DNA from: Rhabditoides inermis
Taxonomy: Eukaryota > Nematoda > Chromadorea > Rhabditida > Rhabditidae
Length of the DNA: 64,000 nt
Direction of reading: 5' to 3'
NCBI GenBank assembly: GCA_963966185.1
Contig: CAWZYM010000077.1
Coordinates: 402,001-466,000, forward strand
Shown here: positions 9,018 to 18,561 of the stretch, piece after piece
Numbering within the stretch: the stretch's first letter is position 1
Layout of the letters: every line of letters starts with the position of its first letter
Position numbers and translations under genes: made by a program
The notes under the pieces: generated by a model
Told to the model about the DNA's origin: nothing
Seen by the model: only the letters and a program-made list of their open reading frames with translations
Database searches by the model: none

Positions 9018-11933
9018 TCAAAAACGACGGATTTTAGACAGTGTCATTAATTCTAGGGAAGATAGGTGTTGTTTAAAAGAGGTGTGGTCACGGATATGTA
9101 CAACGTCAGAAGGTAAGGCATTCCAGGTACTAAAAGCTCTACTAATAAATGTGCTTATTTGGCCATTGTTATCGAATGAAGGCACAATTCTAAATTCGTT
9201 TGAGTTTCTGGATCTTGTTGGAATAATAGTGAAAAGCCCTTGATAATCCAAAATTGTTTTAGAGTGAATGAACTTATGTATATAAGTGATGTCATTCAAA
9301 AAACGGCGATATTCGAGTGTTTCAAGATTGAGTAGCTCTAGGCGTTGAGGATAGGAAAGGGTGCGACCGATACGCTGACACACGCGACGAGTGAAATAAC
9401 GCTGTACATTTTCAATGAGGTTTACAGAAAATACATCCTGCGGATTCCATAGTTCAGTGCAGTATTCCAATTTGCACCTAAAATAAGTTTTGTAGGCAGT
9501 TACCAAGATGTTAAGATCCCTGGTTTTATAGGTTCTGAAAAAATCATTTATGGCGAAAAGAGTTTGTTGAATAATGTGGGTGTAGTGATCTCTGAATAAG
9601 AGTGATCCGCTCATGAGAACACCCAAATCTTTAGCGATTTCAACAGGGACTAAGGCACACCCTTGTACAAAGTAAGTGTGCTTAGGGTTTTTCTTACCTA
9701 TGTGTAGAATTTGAGTTTTCTCCGTGGAAATTTGTAGCCCCCAAGAGGATGCCCAATCAATAACGATATTTATAGCTAGTTGGAATATTGACGCAGCAGT
9801 TGTATCACAAGGGTCAAACGGGTAGTACACTTTCAAGTCATCTGCATAGAGCGCGCATTTAACATTATCAGGTAAATTATCAGAGATGTTGTCAATGAAT
9901 ACGTTAAAAAGTAGTGGGCCTAAACAGGAACCCTGAGGAACTCCACAGTTAACAGTACTTGGTTTTGATTGCTTGCCACCAACCATAACGGACTGTTTTC
10001 TGTTCTTGAGAAACTCTTTAATCCAACCAAGAGTATTTCCGCGGATGCCCATGGAATCTAATTTTTTAAACAGAAGTGAATGGTTTATGGTGTCGAAAGC
10101 TTTCTTGAAATCAAAGTATATGCAGTCAACGACTAAACCTGCCGAAACATATTTACACCAATGGCTATGGCATTCAATGAGTTGGGCATTTGTAGATCTA
10201 TTTTTGCGAAAACCAAATTGTTTAGGGGAAAGAACGTTATTTTTCTCAAAGAAATCTGTTATTTGTTTCACGCACAGGCGTTCAAAAACTTTGGAAATGC
10301 TGCAAGTTAGAGATATAGGCCTGTAATTCGAGACGAGTTCACGAGGACCCTTTTTGTATAGAGGCTTAATCCATGCTTCTTTGCAGATCTGCGGAATAGA
10401 ACAAACTGACATAGACATGGAAAATAAAATGGTCAGCGGAACCGTTATGGATTTCGAAGTGTTTTTAAGAAAGACATTATTAATTCCATCTGGAGAAGTG
10501 TTGAATTTAGATTTTAGTTTACTGATAAAATGATGAACAGTTAAAAGAGAAATATCAATAACATCCAGAGATTTTTTCAAATATTGCAGTTGAGACCCAG
10601 GAGGGGAACCCAAATTAGCATAAACTGAATCAAAATATGCAGCAAAAAGTTCACATTTAAATTCTGATTCGTGTACAAAAACTCCATTGTTGCAGAGAGA
10701 GCTTATACCATATGCTGGATTCATTTTTTGGCGAACGTCCCGGTAGAATGCTGACCGGTTTCCATTAACAATTAATTTTTTCTCACGTTTACAATTCCAT
10801 TTATAAATAGCTTTGCGTAATTTACGCTGAGCTCGATCTGAATCCATAGATTGCGGTCTAATCGATGATAACTTCATAGCATGTCGCTTCAGCTTATTTA
10901 AATGAGATGGAAGAGAGCGGGTGCGATTGGGTTTTGAAGCGACAAGCGGAATGTGATCATCGATTATGTTGTGAATAATACGGTAGAATTCAGAACACGC
11001 ATCCTCAGTGTTTTTGCCAATGAATACGCGACTCCAATTGATTTCAGAAATGATTTCATTAATTTTCATCCAGTTAGCTTTTTTATAGTTTCGGTGCAAG
11101 GTGAGAGAGACGTTTGAGTTGGGTGGATATTCATGAATTTTTAAGATTATTTCAATAGGTAAATGATCACAAGTGGAGAACTTGGGGAGTGGATTAGAGG
11201 AACCAATGAGACTAATGTTGTCCGTAAATACGAGATCAAGAGTATGCGCACGTCTACCTACCCGTCTGACCATTGTGGCACGCTGAACAGTTTGACAAAG
11301 GGAGTGTATAAGGGAGAAGTCGAGCAGTGATTTGTCAAAGTAATCGAAAGCTTGGAAGGTCTTCCAATTGATAGTGGGGGCATTAAAATCACCAAGAATC
11401 AGGTGAAACCGATTATCATGATCAATAAGTGAATCCAATTCCGATATTAATTGCGAACCAGTAGATTTAATTATTTGAGATGACCCGGGGGTACGGTAAC
11501 AGGTTATGAAACGAATTGGTTTGGAGTATACGAACGTGGGGGACGGTAGAATGTCAAATACGAGAACCTCACATAAGTTATTGAGAGATTTGCTGGCAAC
11601 ATGTTGAACAGTGAGAGAAGAATTGTACAGCGCTAAAACACCACCCGCGTGCGACGGCCTATCGGAACGCAAAATGTTGTAGCGACCACCCAATTTGAGT
11701 GACGACACGGAGTCCTGTGGATCTAACCACGATTCGGTGAATAAACAGATCAAGGGCTTTTCACATTTTAATAATAATTCGATTTCATAAAACTTGTTTC
11801 TGACCGATTGCGCATTTAGAAGAATAACCTTAGAACCCGGAATGCCTACTACATGAGAAGATAGAGTACAATCAACGTGAGGGACAACAACATTATCAAA
11901 ACTAGAAGAAGACACCTGACCGTCGTTGAGCAA
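9018..11933 (-). CDS. ORF2: endonuclease-reverse transcriptase of the CR1-group element
   Basis: This frame encodes a 971-residue replication protein for target-primed reverse transcription: an APE-type endonuclease nicks DNA and the polymerase copies the element RNA there. The endonuclease occupies about residues 35-260, with N40 (LLNAQS), E67 (TESWL), GDFN at 181-184, a TLDLVFTD block and C-D-H at 255-257. The polymerase follows at about 480-740, with YRPISLTC, QFGFRKNRST, FDFKKAFDTIN near 606, VPQGSCLGPLLFN and the catalytic YADD at 696-699. The C-terminal region (FTRRVCQRIG, LEYRRF, WNALPSDV) is typical of the CR1/Jockey group. All catalytic residues I can check are present and there is no internal stop, so the copy looks young. 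The stated first codon is TTG; no ATG occurs in this frame before the endonuclease (first Met near residue 220), and the frame is open back to a TAG at 11957-11955. Confidence 0.93.
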   Translation of the reverse strand: MLNDGQVSSSSFDNVVVPHVDCTLSSHVVGIPGSKVILLNAQSVRNKFYEIELLLKCEKPLICLFTESWLDPQDSVSSLKLGGRYNILRSDRPSHAGGVLALYNSSLTVQHVASKSLNNLCEVLVFDILPSPTFVYSKPIRFITCYRTPGSSQIIKSTGSQLISELDSLIDHDNRFHLILGDFNAPTINWKTFQAFDYFDKSLLDFSLIHSLCQTVQRATMVRRVGRRAHTLDLVFTDNISLIGSSNPLPKFSTCDHLPIEIILKIHEYPPNSNVSLTLHRNYKKANWMKINEIISEINWSRVFIGKNTEDACSEFYRIIHNIIDDHIPLVASKPNRTRSLPSHLNKLKRHAMKLSSIRPQSMDSDRAQRKLRKAIYKWNCKREKKLIVNGNRSAFYRDVRQKMNPAYGISSLCNNGVFVHESEFKCELFAAYFDSVYANLGSPPGSQLQYLKKSLDVIDISLLTVHHFISKLKSKFNTSPDGINNVFLKNTSKSITVPLTILFSMSMSVCSIPQICKEAWIKPLYKKGPRELVSNYRPISLTCSISKVFERLCVKQITDFFEKNNVLSPKQFGFRKNRSTNAQLIECHSHWCKYVSAGLVVDCIYFDFKKAFDTINHSLLFKKLDSMGIRGNTLGWIKEFLKNRKQSVMVGGKQSKPSTVNCGVPQGSCLGPLLFNVFIDNISDNLPDNVKCALYADDLKVYYPFDPCDTTAASIFQLAINIVIDWASSWGLQISTEKTQILHIGKKNPKHTYFVQGCALVPVEIAKDLGVLMSGSLLFRDHYTHIIQQTLFAINDFFRTYKTRDLNILVTAYKTYFRCKLEYCTELWNPQDVFSVNLIENVQRYFTRRVCQRIGRTLSYPQRLELLNLETLEYRRFLNDITYIHKFIHSKTILDYQGLFTIIPTRSRNSNEFRIVPSFDNNGQISTFISRAFSTWNALPSDVVHIRDHTSFKQHLSSLELMTLSKIRRF

Positions 11934-12405
11934 AACAGGACTCGAGGGCAGGTCCTAGGCAGCGGCACCAGAGCTGCTCGCGTCCATCGCAGTAGGCGAT
12001 ACGTCGGCCGGCTCGCTCGCGTCCACCCGCGATGCTTCGGAGCCTGCTGCTGCAAAGAGGAGGCGGCAGCAGTGTCATTAGCCCGCTTAGTGCGGGATTT
12101 TGAGGAAGAGACAGAGGCAGAGGTGGGGCGGGGGCGGGAGGACTGGGAGCGAGTGGAAGGACGTCCCCTAGGAGCACGGGCGGGCGCAGACGGCGGGATG
12201 AAGTCGGTGACGGTGGGAGGGGCGGGTGTCGGCTTCTTGTGGTCGGTGAACGGGCGAGGCGTGCGCAGGGTGTGCAGGCGGCCATCTCTCACCACGACGA
12301 TTACCTTGCCGGCCTCCTCGTTCTTCTTCTTGGCCTCAGCGCGGAGAGCGTAGTCCTGGTCGAGCTCCGGTTGCGTGTAGTCCCTCCTGGCGTACCGGAA
12401 CTGCA
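11849..12405 (-). pseudogene. ORF1 C-terminal remnant of the CR1-group element
   Basis: The minus strand is open from the truncation point to a stop at 11851-11849, about 184 codons. Its start (FRYARRDYTQPELDQDY, then AGKVIVVVRDGRLHTLR) matches the conserved C-terminal end of ORF1 in CR1-group elements, a nucleic-acid-binding protein that coats the element RNA. A Pro/Ser/Arg-rich region follows. After a CAG run (minus strand; about 12044-12052) this frame becomes hydrophobic and unlikely, while the ORF2 frame gives a plausible Ser/Ala/Asp-rich tail (ASEPADVS...) ending at TAG 11957-11955. The simplest reading is a frameshift near the CAG run, so the true ORF1 ended at that TAG. The N-terminal part of ORF1 is absent. 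Confidence 0.75.
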
Positions 12406-12410
12406 GACTT
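12406..12410. repeat. probable 5-bp target-site duplication, right of CR1-group element
   Basis: GACTT repeats 8858-8862, after which the satellite continues in register with TCTTTATTTTATTCGCGC. Confidence 0.6.
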
Positions 12411-15400
12411 CTTTATTTTATTCGCGCAGCACTGTTCTGAATATGCTTGTATTTTGCATTTCAAATGGTGTTTCCAATCCAGTACGACAAAGTAAGCATA
12501 GTTTGCATGTCAGGGAGATAGAATAGAGCGCTGCAAACAAACTGGAAAGCGGGTTGGTGAAACTGACTTCTTTATTTTATTCACACAGCACTGTTCTGAA
12601 TATGCTTGTATTTTGCATTTCAAAAGAATTTTCCAATCCAGTACAACAAAGTAAGCATAATTTGCATGTCAGGGAGAGAGAATAGAGTGCTGCAAACAAA
12701 CTGGAAAGCGGGTTGGTGAAACTGACTTCTTTATTTTATTCGCGCACCACTGTTCTGAATATGCTTGTATTTTGCATTTCAAATGAATTTTCCAATCCAG
12801 TACAATAAAGTAAGCATAAATTGCATGTCAGGGAGATAGAATAGAGTGCTGCAAACAAACTGGAAAGCGGGTTGGTGAAACTGACTTCTTTATTTTATTC
12901 GCGCAGCACTGTTCTGAATATGCTTGTATTTTGCAATTCAAATGAATTTTCCAATCCAGTACAATAAAGTAAGCATAATTTGCATGTCAGGGAGATAGAA
13001 TAGAGTGCTGCAAACAAACTGGAAAGCGGGTTGGTGAAACTGACTTCTTTATTTTATTCACGCAGCACTGTTCTGAATATACTTGTATTTTGCATTTCAA
13101 ATGAATTTTCCAATCCAGTACAATAAAGTAAGCATAATTTGCATGTCAGGGAGATAGAATAGAGTGCTGCAAACAAACTGGAAAGCGGGTTGGTGAAACT
13201 GACTTCTTTATTTTATTCGCGCAGCACTGTTCTGAATATGCTTGTATTTTGCATTTCAAATGGTGTTTCCAATCCAGTACGACAAAGTAAGCATAGTTTG
13301 CATGTCAGGGAGATAGAATAGAGCGCTGCAAACAAACTGGAAAGCGGGTTGGTGAAACTGACTTCTTTATTTTATTCGCGCAGCACTGTTCTGAATATGC
13401 TTGTATTTTGCATTTCAAATGGTGTTTCCAATCCAGTACGACAAAGTAAGCATAGTTTGCATGTCAGGGAGATAGAATAGAGCGCTGCAAACAAACTGGA
13501 AAGCGGGTTGGTGAAACTGACTTCTTTATTTTATTCGCGCAGCACTGTTCTGAATATGCTTGTATTTTGCATTTCAAAAGAATTTTCCAATCCAGTACAA
13601 CAAAGTAAGCATAATTTGCATGTCAGGGAGAGAGAATAGAGTGCTGCAAACAAACTGGAAAGCGGGTTGGTGAAACTGACTTCTTTATTTCATTCGCGCA
13701 GCACTGTTCTGAATATGCTTGTATTTTGCATTTCAAAAGAATTTTCCAATCCAGTACAACAAAGTAAGCATGATTTGGATGTCAGGGAGAGAAAATAGAG
13801 TGCTGCAAACAAACTGGAAAGCGGGTTGGTGAAACTGACTTCTTTATTTTATTCACGCAGCACTGTTCTGAATATGCTTGTATTTTGCATTTCAACTGAT
13901 TTTTCCAATCCAGTACGACAAATAAAGCATAATTTGCATGTCAGGGAGATAGAATAGAGTGCTGCAAACAAACTGGAAAGCGGGTTGGTGAAACTGACTT
14001 CTTTATTTCATTCGCGCAGCACTGTTCTGAATATGCTTGTATTTTGCATTTCAAAAGAATTTTCCAATCCAGTACGACAAAGTAAGCATGATTTGCATGT
14101 CAGGGATATAGAATAGAGTGCTGCAAACAAACTGGAAAGCGGGTTGGTGAAACTGATATCTTTATTTTATTCACGCAGCACTGTTCTGAATATGCTTGTA
14201 TTTTGCATTTCAAATGAATTTTCCAATCCAGTACAACAAATTAAGCATAATTTGCATGTCAGGGAGATAGATTAGAGTGCTGCAAACAAACTGGAAAGCG
14301 GGTTGGTGAAACTGATATCTTTATTTTATTCACGCAGCACTGTTCTGAATATGCTTGTATTTTGCATTTCAAATGAATTTTCCAATCCAGTACAATAAAG
14401 TAAGCATAATTTGCATGTCAGGGAGATAGAATAGAGTGCTGCAAACAAACTGGAAAGCGGGTTGGTGAAACTGACTTCTTTATTTTATTCGCGCAGCACT
14501 GTTCTGAATATGCTTGTATTTTGCATTTCAAATGAATTTTCCAATCCAGTACAATAAAGTAAGCATAATTTGCATGTCAGGGAGATAGAATAGAGTGCTG
14601 CAAACAAACTGGAAAGCGGGTTGGTTAAACTGACTTCTTTATTTTATTCACGCAGCACTGTTCTGAATATACTTGTATTTTGCATTTCAAATGAATTTTC
14701 CAATCCAGTACAATAAAGTAAGCATAATTTGCATGTCAGGGAGATAGAATAGAGTGCTGCAAACAAACTGGAAAGCGGGTTGGTGAAACTGACTTCTTTA
14801 TTTTATTCACGCAGCACTGTTCTGAATATGCTTGTATTTTGCATTACAACTGATTTTTCCAATCCAGTACAACAAAGTAAGCATGATTTGGATGTCAGGG
14901 AGAGAAAATAGAGTGCTGCAAACAAACTGGAAAGCGGGTTGGTGAAACTGACTTCTTTATTTTATTCACGCAGCACTGTTCTGAATATGCTTGTATTTTG
15001 CATTTCAACTGATTTTTCCAATCCAGTACAACAAAGTAAGCATGATTTGGATGTCAGGGAGAGAAAATAGAGTGCTGCAAACAAACTGGAAAGCGGGTTG
15101 GTGAAACTGACTTCTTTATTTTATTCACGCAGCACTGTTCTGAATATGCTTGTATTTTGCATTTCAAAAGAATTTTCCAATCCAGTACAACAAAGTAAGC
15201 ATGATTTGGATGTCAGGGAGATAGATTAGAGTGCTGCAAACAAACTGGAAAGCGGGTTGGTGAAACTGACTTCTTTATTTTATTCACGCAGCACTGTTCT
15301 GAATATGCTTGTATTTTGCATTTCAACTGATTTTTCCAATCCAGTACAACAAAGTAAGCATGATTTGGATGTCAGGGAGAGAAAATAGAGTGCTGCAAAC

Positions 15401-17632
15401 AAACTGGAAAGCGGGTTGGTGAAACTGACTTCTTTATTTTATTCACGCAGCACTGTTCTGAATATACTTGTATTTTGCATTTCAAAAGAATTTTCCAATC
15501 CAGTACAACAAAGTAAGCATAATTTGCATGTCAGGGAGAGAGAATAGAGTGCTGCAAACAAACTCGAAAGCGGGTTGGTGAAACTGACTTCGTTTTTTTC
15601 TTCGCGCAGCACTGTTCTGAATCAGGGAGATAGATTAGAGCGCTGCAAACAAACTGGAAAGCGGGTTGGTGAAACTGACTTCTTTATTTTATTCACACAG
15701 CACTGTTCTGAATATGCTTGTATTTTGCATTTCAAAAGAATTTTCCAATCCAGTACAACAAAGTAAGCATAATTTGCATGTCAGGGAGAGAGAATAGAGT
15801 GCTGCAAACAAACTGGAAAGCGGGTTGGTGAAACTGACTTCTTTATTTTATTCGCGCACCACTGTTCTGAATATGCTTGTATTTTGCATTTCAAATGAAT
15901 TTTCCAATCCAGTACAATAAAGTAAGCATAAATTGCATGTCAGGGAGATAGAATAGAGTGCTGCAAACAAACTGGAAAGCGGGTTGGTGAAACTGACTTC
16001 TTTATTTTATTCGCGCAGCACTGTTCTGAATATGCTTGTATTTTGCAATTCAAATGAATTTTCCAATCCAGTACAATAAAGTAAGCATAATTTGCATGTC
16101 AGGGAGATAGAATAGAGTGCTGCAAACAAACTGGAAAGCGGGTTGGTGAAACTGACTTCTTTATTTTATTCACGCAGCACTGTTCTGAATATACTTGTAT
16201 TTTGCATTTCAAATGAATTTTCCAATCCAGTACAATAAAGTAAGCATAATTTGCATGTCAGGGAGATAGAATAGAGTGCTGCAAACAAACTGGAAAGCGG
16301 GTTGGTGAAACTGACTTCTTTATTTTATTCGCGCAGCACTGTTCTGAATATGCTTGTATTTTGCATTTCAAAAGAATTTTCCAATCCAGTACGACAAAGT
16401 AAGCATAGTTTGCATGTCAGGGAGATAGAATAAAGCGCTGCAAACAAACTGGAAAGCGGGTTGGTGAAACTGACTTCTTTATTTTATTCACACAGCACTG
16501 TTCTGAATATGCTTGTATTTTGCATTTCAAAAGAATTTTCCAATCCAGTACGACAAAGTAAGCATAGTTTGCATGTCAGGGAGATAGAATAGAGCGCTGC
16601 AAACAAACTGGAAAGCGGGTTGGTGAAACTGACTTCTTTATTTTATTCGCGCAGCACTGTTCTGAATATGCTTGTATTTTGCATTTCAAAAGAATTTTCC
16701 AATCCAGTACAACAAAGTAAGCATAATTTGCATGTCAGGGAGAGAGAATAGAGTGCTGCAAACAAACTGGAAAGCGGGTTGGTGAAACTGACTTCTTTAT
16801 TTTATTCACGCAGCACTGTTCTGAATATGCTTGTGTTTTGCATTTCAAAAGAATTTTCCAATCCAGTACAACAAAGTAAGCATACTTTGCATGTCAGGGA
16901 GAAAGAATAGAGTGCTGCAAACAAACTGGAAAGCGGGTTGGTGAAACTGACTTCTTTTATTTTATTCACGCAGCACTGTTCTGAATATGCTTGTGTTTTG
17001 CATTTCAAAAGAATTTTCCAATCCAGTACAACAAAGTAAGCATAGTTTGCATGTCAGGGAGATAGAATAGAGTGCTGCAAACAAACTGGAAAGCGGGTTG
17101 GTGAAACTGACTTCTTTATTATATTCGCGCAGCACTGTTCTGAATATGCTTGTATTTTGCATTTCAAAAGAATTTTCCAATCCAGTACAACAAAGTAAGC
17201 ATAATTTGCATGTCAGGGAGATAGAATAGAGTGCTGCAAACAAACTGGAAAGCAGGTTGGTGAAACTGACTTCTTTATTATATTCGCGCAGCACTGTTCT
17301 GAGAAGGCTTGTATTTTGCATTTCAACTGATTTTTCCAATCCAGCACGACAAATAAAGCATAATTTGCATGTCAGGGAGATAGAATAGAGTGCTGCAAAC
17401 AAACTGGAAAGCGGGTTGGTGAAACTGATTTCTTTATTTTATTCGCGCAGCACTGTTCTGAGTAGGCTTGTATTTTGCATTTCAACTGATTTTTCCAATC
17501 CAGTACAACAAAGTAAGCATAATTTGCATGTCAGGGAGAAAGAATAGAGTGCAGAAAACAAACTGGAAAGCGGGTTGGTGAAACTTACTTCTTTATTTTA
17601 TTCGCGCAGCACTGTTCTGAATATACTTGTAT

Positions 17633-17644
17633 TTTGCAATTCAA
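17633..17644. repeat. 12-bp target-site duplication of the satellite RTE, left
   Basis: TTTGCAATTCAA stands immediately before the RTE sequence and again immediately after it at 18562-18573. The uninterrupted sister monomer (for example 21946-21957) holds this sequence once, which confirms it as a target-site duplication. The same pair flanks each of the other copies. Confidence 0.93.
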
Positions 17645-18561
17645 GCATACAGTTCTTGAACAAATTTTGAGGAAGATGAATTGGGAGGACAAAGGAGTGA
17701 AGATTGATGGAGAGTACCTAAATCATCTACGGTATGCAGATGATGTGGTGCTATGCGCGCGGAGTAAGGAGACAGCACAGACAATGTTGAACGAGCTGAG
17801 TGGAGAAAGTGAACAATACGGGCTGCGGATCAGCCATAAGAAGACGAAGGTGCTAACGCTAGGATCCAACCGAACGATCACCCTTCGAGGAGTGCCACTG
17901 GAGACGGTCAGGTCGTTCAAGTACCTGGGAGTCGATATAAGCAAGGACAAGGACGTGACAGAAGTGGGAAGACGAATGGGGTGCGCATGGGGAGCCTTCA
18001 ACAAGCATCGACGGTTTCTGACGCATAGGAGAGCGCCGATGAAGAGAAAGCTAGCAGTGATGTATGTATACGTGCGTACTGCCGGGAGCCCTCTACGGAA
18101 GCGAGGCGTGGGCGCTGACAGAGGAACAGAAGGAGGGACTGCGGCGGATGCAGCGAAGAATGGAGCGAGCGATGTTGAATGTGAGCTTGCGCGACAGGAT
18201 GAGGAATACGACTGTACGAGGACTGACGGGAATGAAGGACGTGATGGAGATTGCTTGGAGGAGAAAGGCGAGCTGGGCGAGGAAGGTGGCCAACTTCAAC
18301 AACCGATGGTCGCGCCGAGTGACTGAGTGGAGGCCGTTTGGACAGAAGAGAAGAGTGGGAGCGCCGTATGTGAAGTGGAGCGACGACTTGGAGGAGATGA
18401 TGGAGCGACAAGGACTGAGCGGGGAGACCTGGACGAGACTAGCAAGAAGAGACGACTGCGACGAATGGAAGCGGATTATGCTCACGGGACCAGCTCCATA
18501 GCGAACCAAACCATTGGAATGTGTATAGAGATTCTGGATAAAACTTTTGATTTGATTTTGA
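17645..18561 (+). mobile_element. satellite-borne RTE fragment, copy 1
   Basis: A 917-bp, 5'-truncated RTE-clade element. Its coding part begins in the polymerase, just upstream of the active site: YADD is encoded at 17733-17744, followed by the KTKVLTLG and FKYLGVDIS motifs typical of RTE polymerases. A 4-bp tandem duplication (TGTA twice, 18061-18068) shifts the frame; the C-terminal part continues in another frame from about 18064 (ALYGSEAWAL, RRMERAML, LRDRMR, W-rich tail) to TAG at 18499-18501. A 60-bp 3' region ends in an imperfect TTGATT repeat, the kind of tail RTE elements carry. Without endonuclease and with a broken frame it cannot move itself. Upstream satellite codons happen to be in frame, so a nominal start in the monomer has no meaning. 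Confidence 0.95.

Larger units (their letters stand above)
8863..12405 (-). mobile_element. CR1/Jockey-group non-LTR retrotransposon, 5'-truncated
   Basis: A 3543-bp minus-strand insertion in one satellite monomer, present once. From its 5' side (right) it carries the C-terminal part of ORF1, then a full-length ORF2 with endonuclease and reverse transcriptase, then a 3' untranslated region ending in AATAAATATATATAA. Truncation within ORF1 is typical of incomplete target-primed reverse transcription. The tail is a short TA-rich stretch, not the octamer repeats often seen in vertebrate CR1, so the clade (CR1, L2 or Jockey) needs a tree. The right part (about 11950-12400) is far more GC-rich than the satellite or ORF2. 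Lack of further copies in the array implies that it arrived after, or outside, the local amplification. Confidence 0.93.
12406..17644 (+). repeat. 159-bp satellite array, middle block (about 33 monomers)
   Basis: The satellite resumes in the same orientation after the CR1-group element. The block is a mosaic of copied segments. About 13639-15641 repeats 5230-7232 at a shift of 8409 bp, including the shortened monomer (here about 15551-15641) and its T-run. About 12530-13230 matches 15642-16342 at a shift of 3112 bp, marked by the rare GCGCACC variant at 12742 and 15854. The last monomers carry the ATATT variant of the T/A run and the GAGTGCAGAAAAC and AAACTTACTTC variants, which recur before most RTE copies. 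Confidence 0.97.

Noticed and set aside
11877..12353. Plus-strand 158-codon open frame over the GC-rich end of the CR1-group element
   Set aside because: Antisense to the recognisable ORF1 C-terminal region; composition-driven shadow.
12239..12526. Possible fusion gene joining the CR1-group element and satellite (95 codons, plus strand)
   Set aside because: It crosses the insertion boundary by chance and is antisense to the element.
17634..18326. A 230-codon open frame starting in the satellite and running into the RTE fragment, repeated with every copy
   Set aside because: Its first codon is a TTG in the satellite, and its second half is out of the polymerase frame after the 4-bp duplication. 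Only the first 140 or so codons are RTE protein; it is not a gene.
17998..18509. Minus-strand open frames of 137 and 138 codons across each RTE copy
   Set aside because: They are antisense shadows of the GC-rich C-terminal coding part, with Ser/Leu/Pro/Arg-rich translations and no family resemblance.
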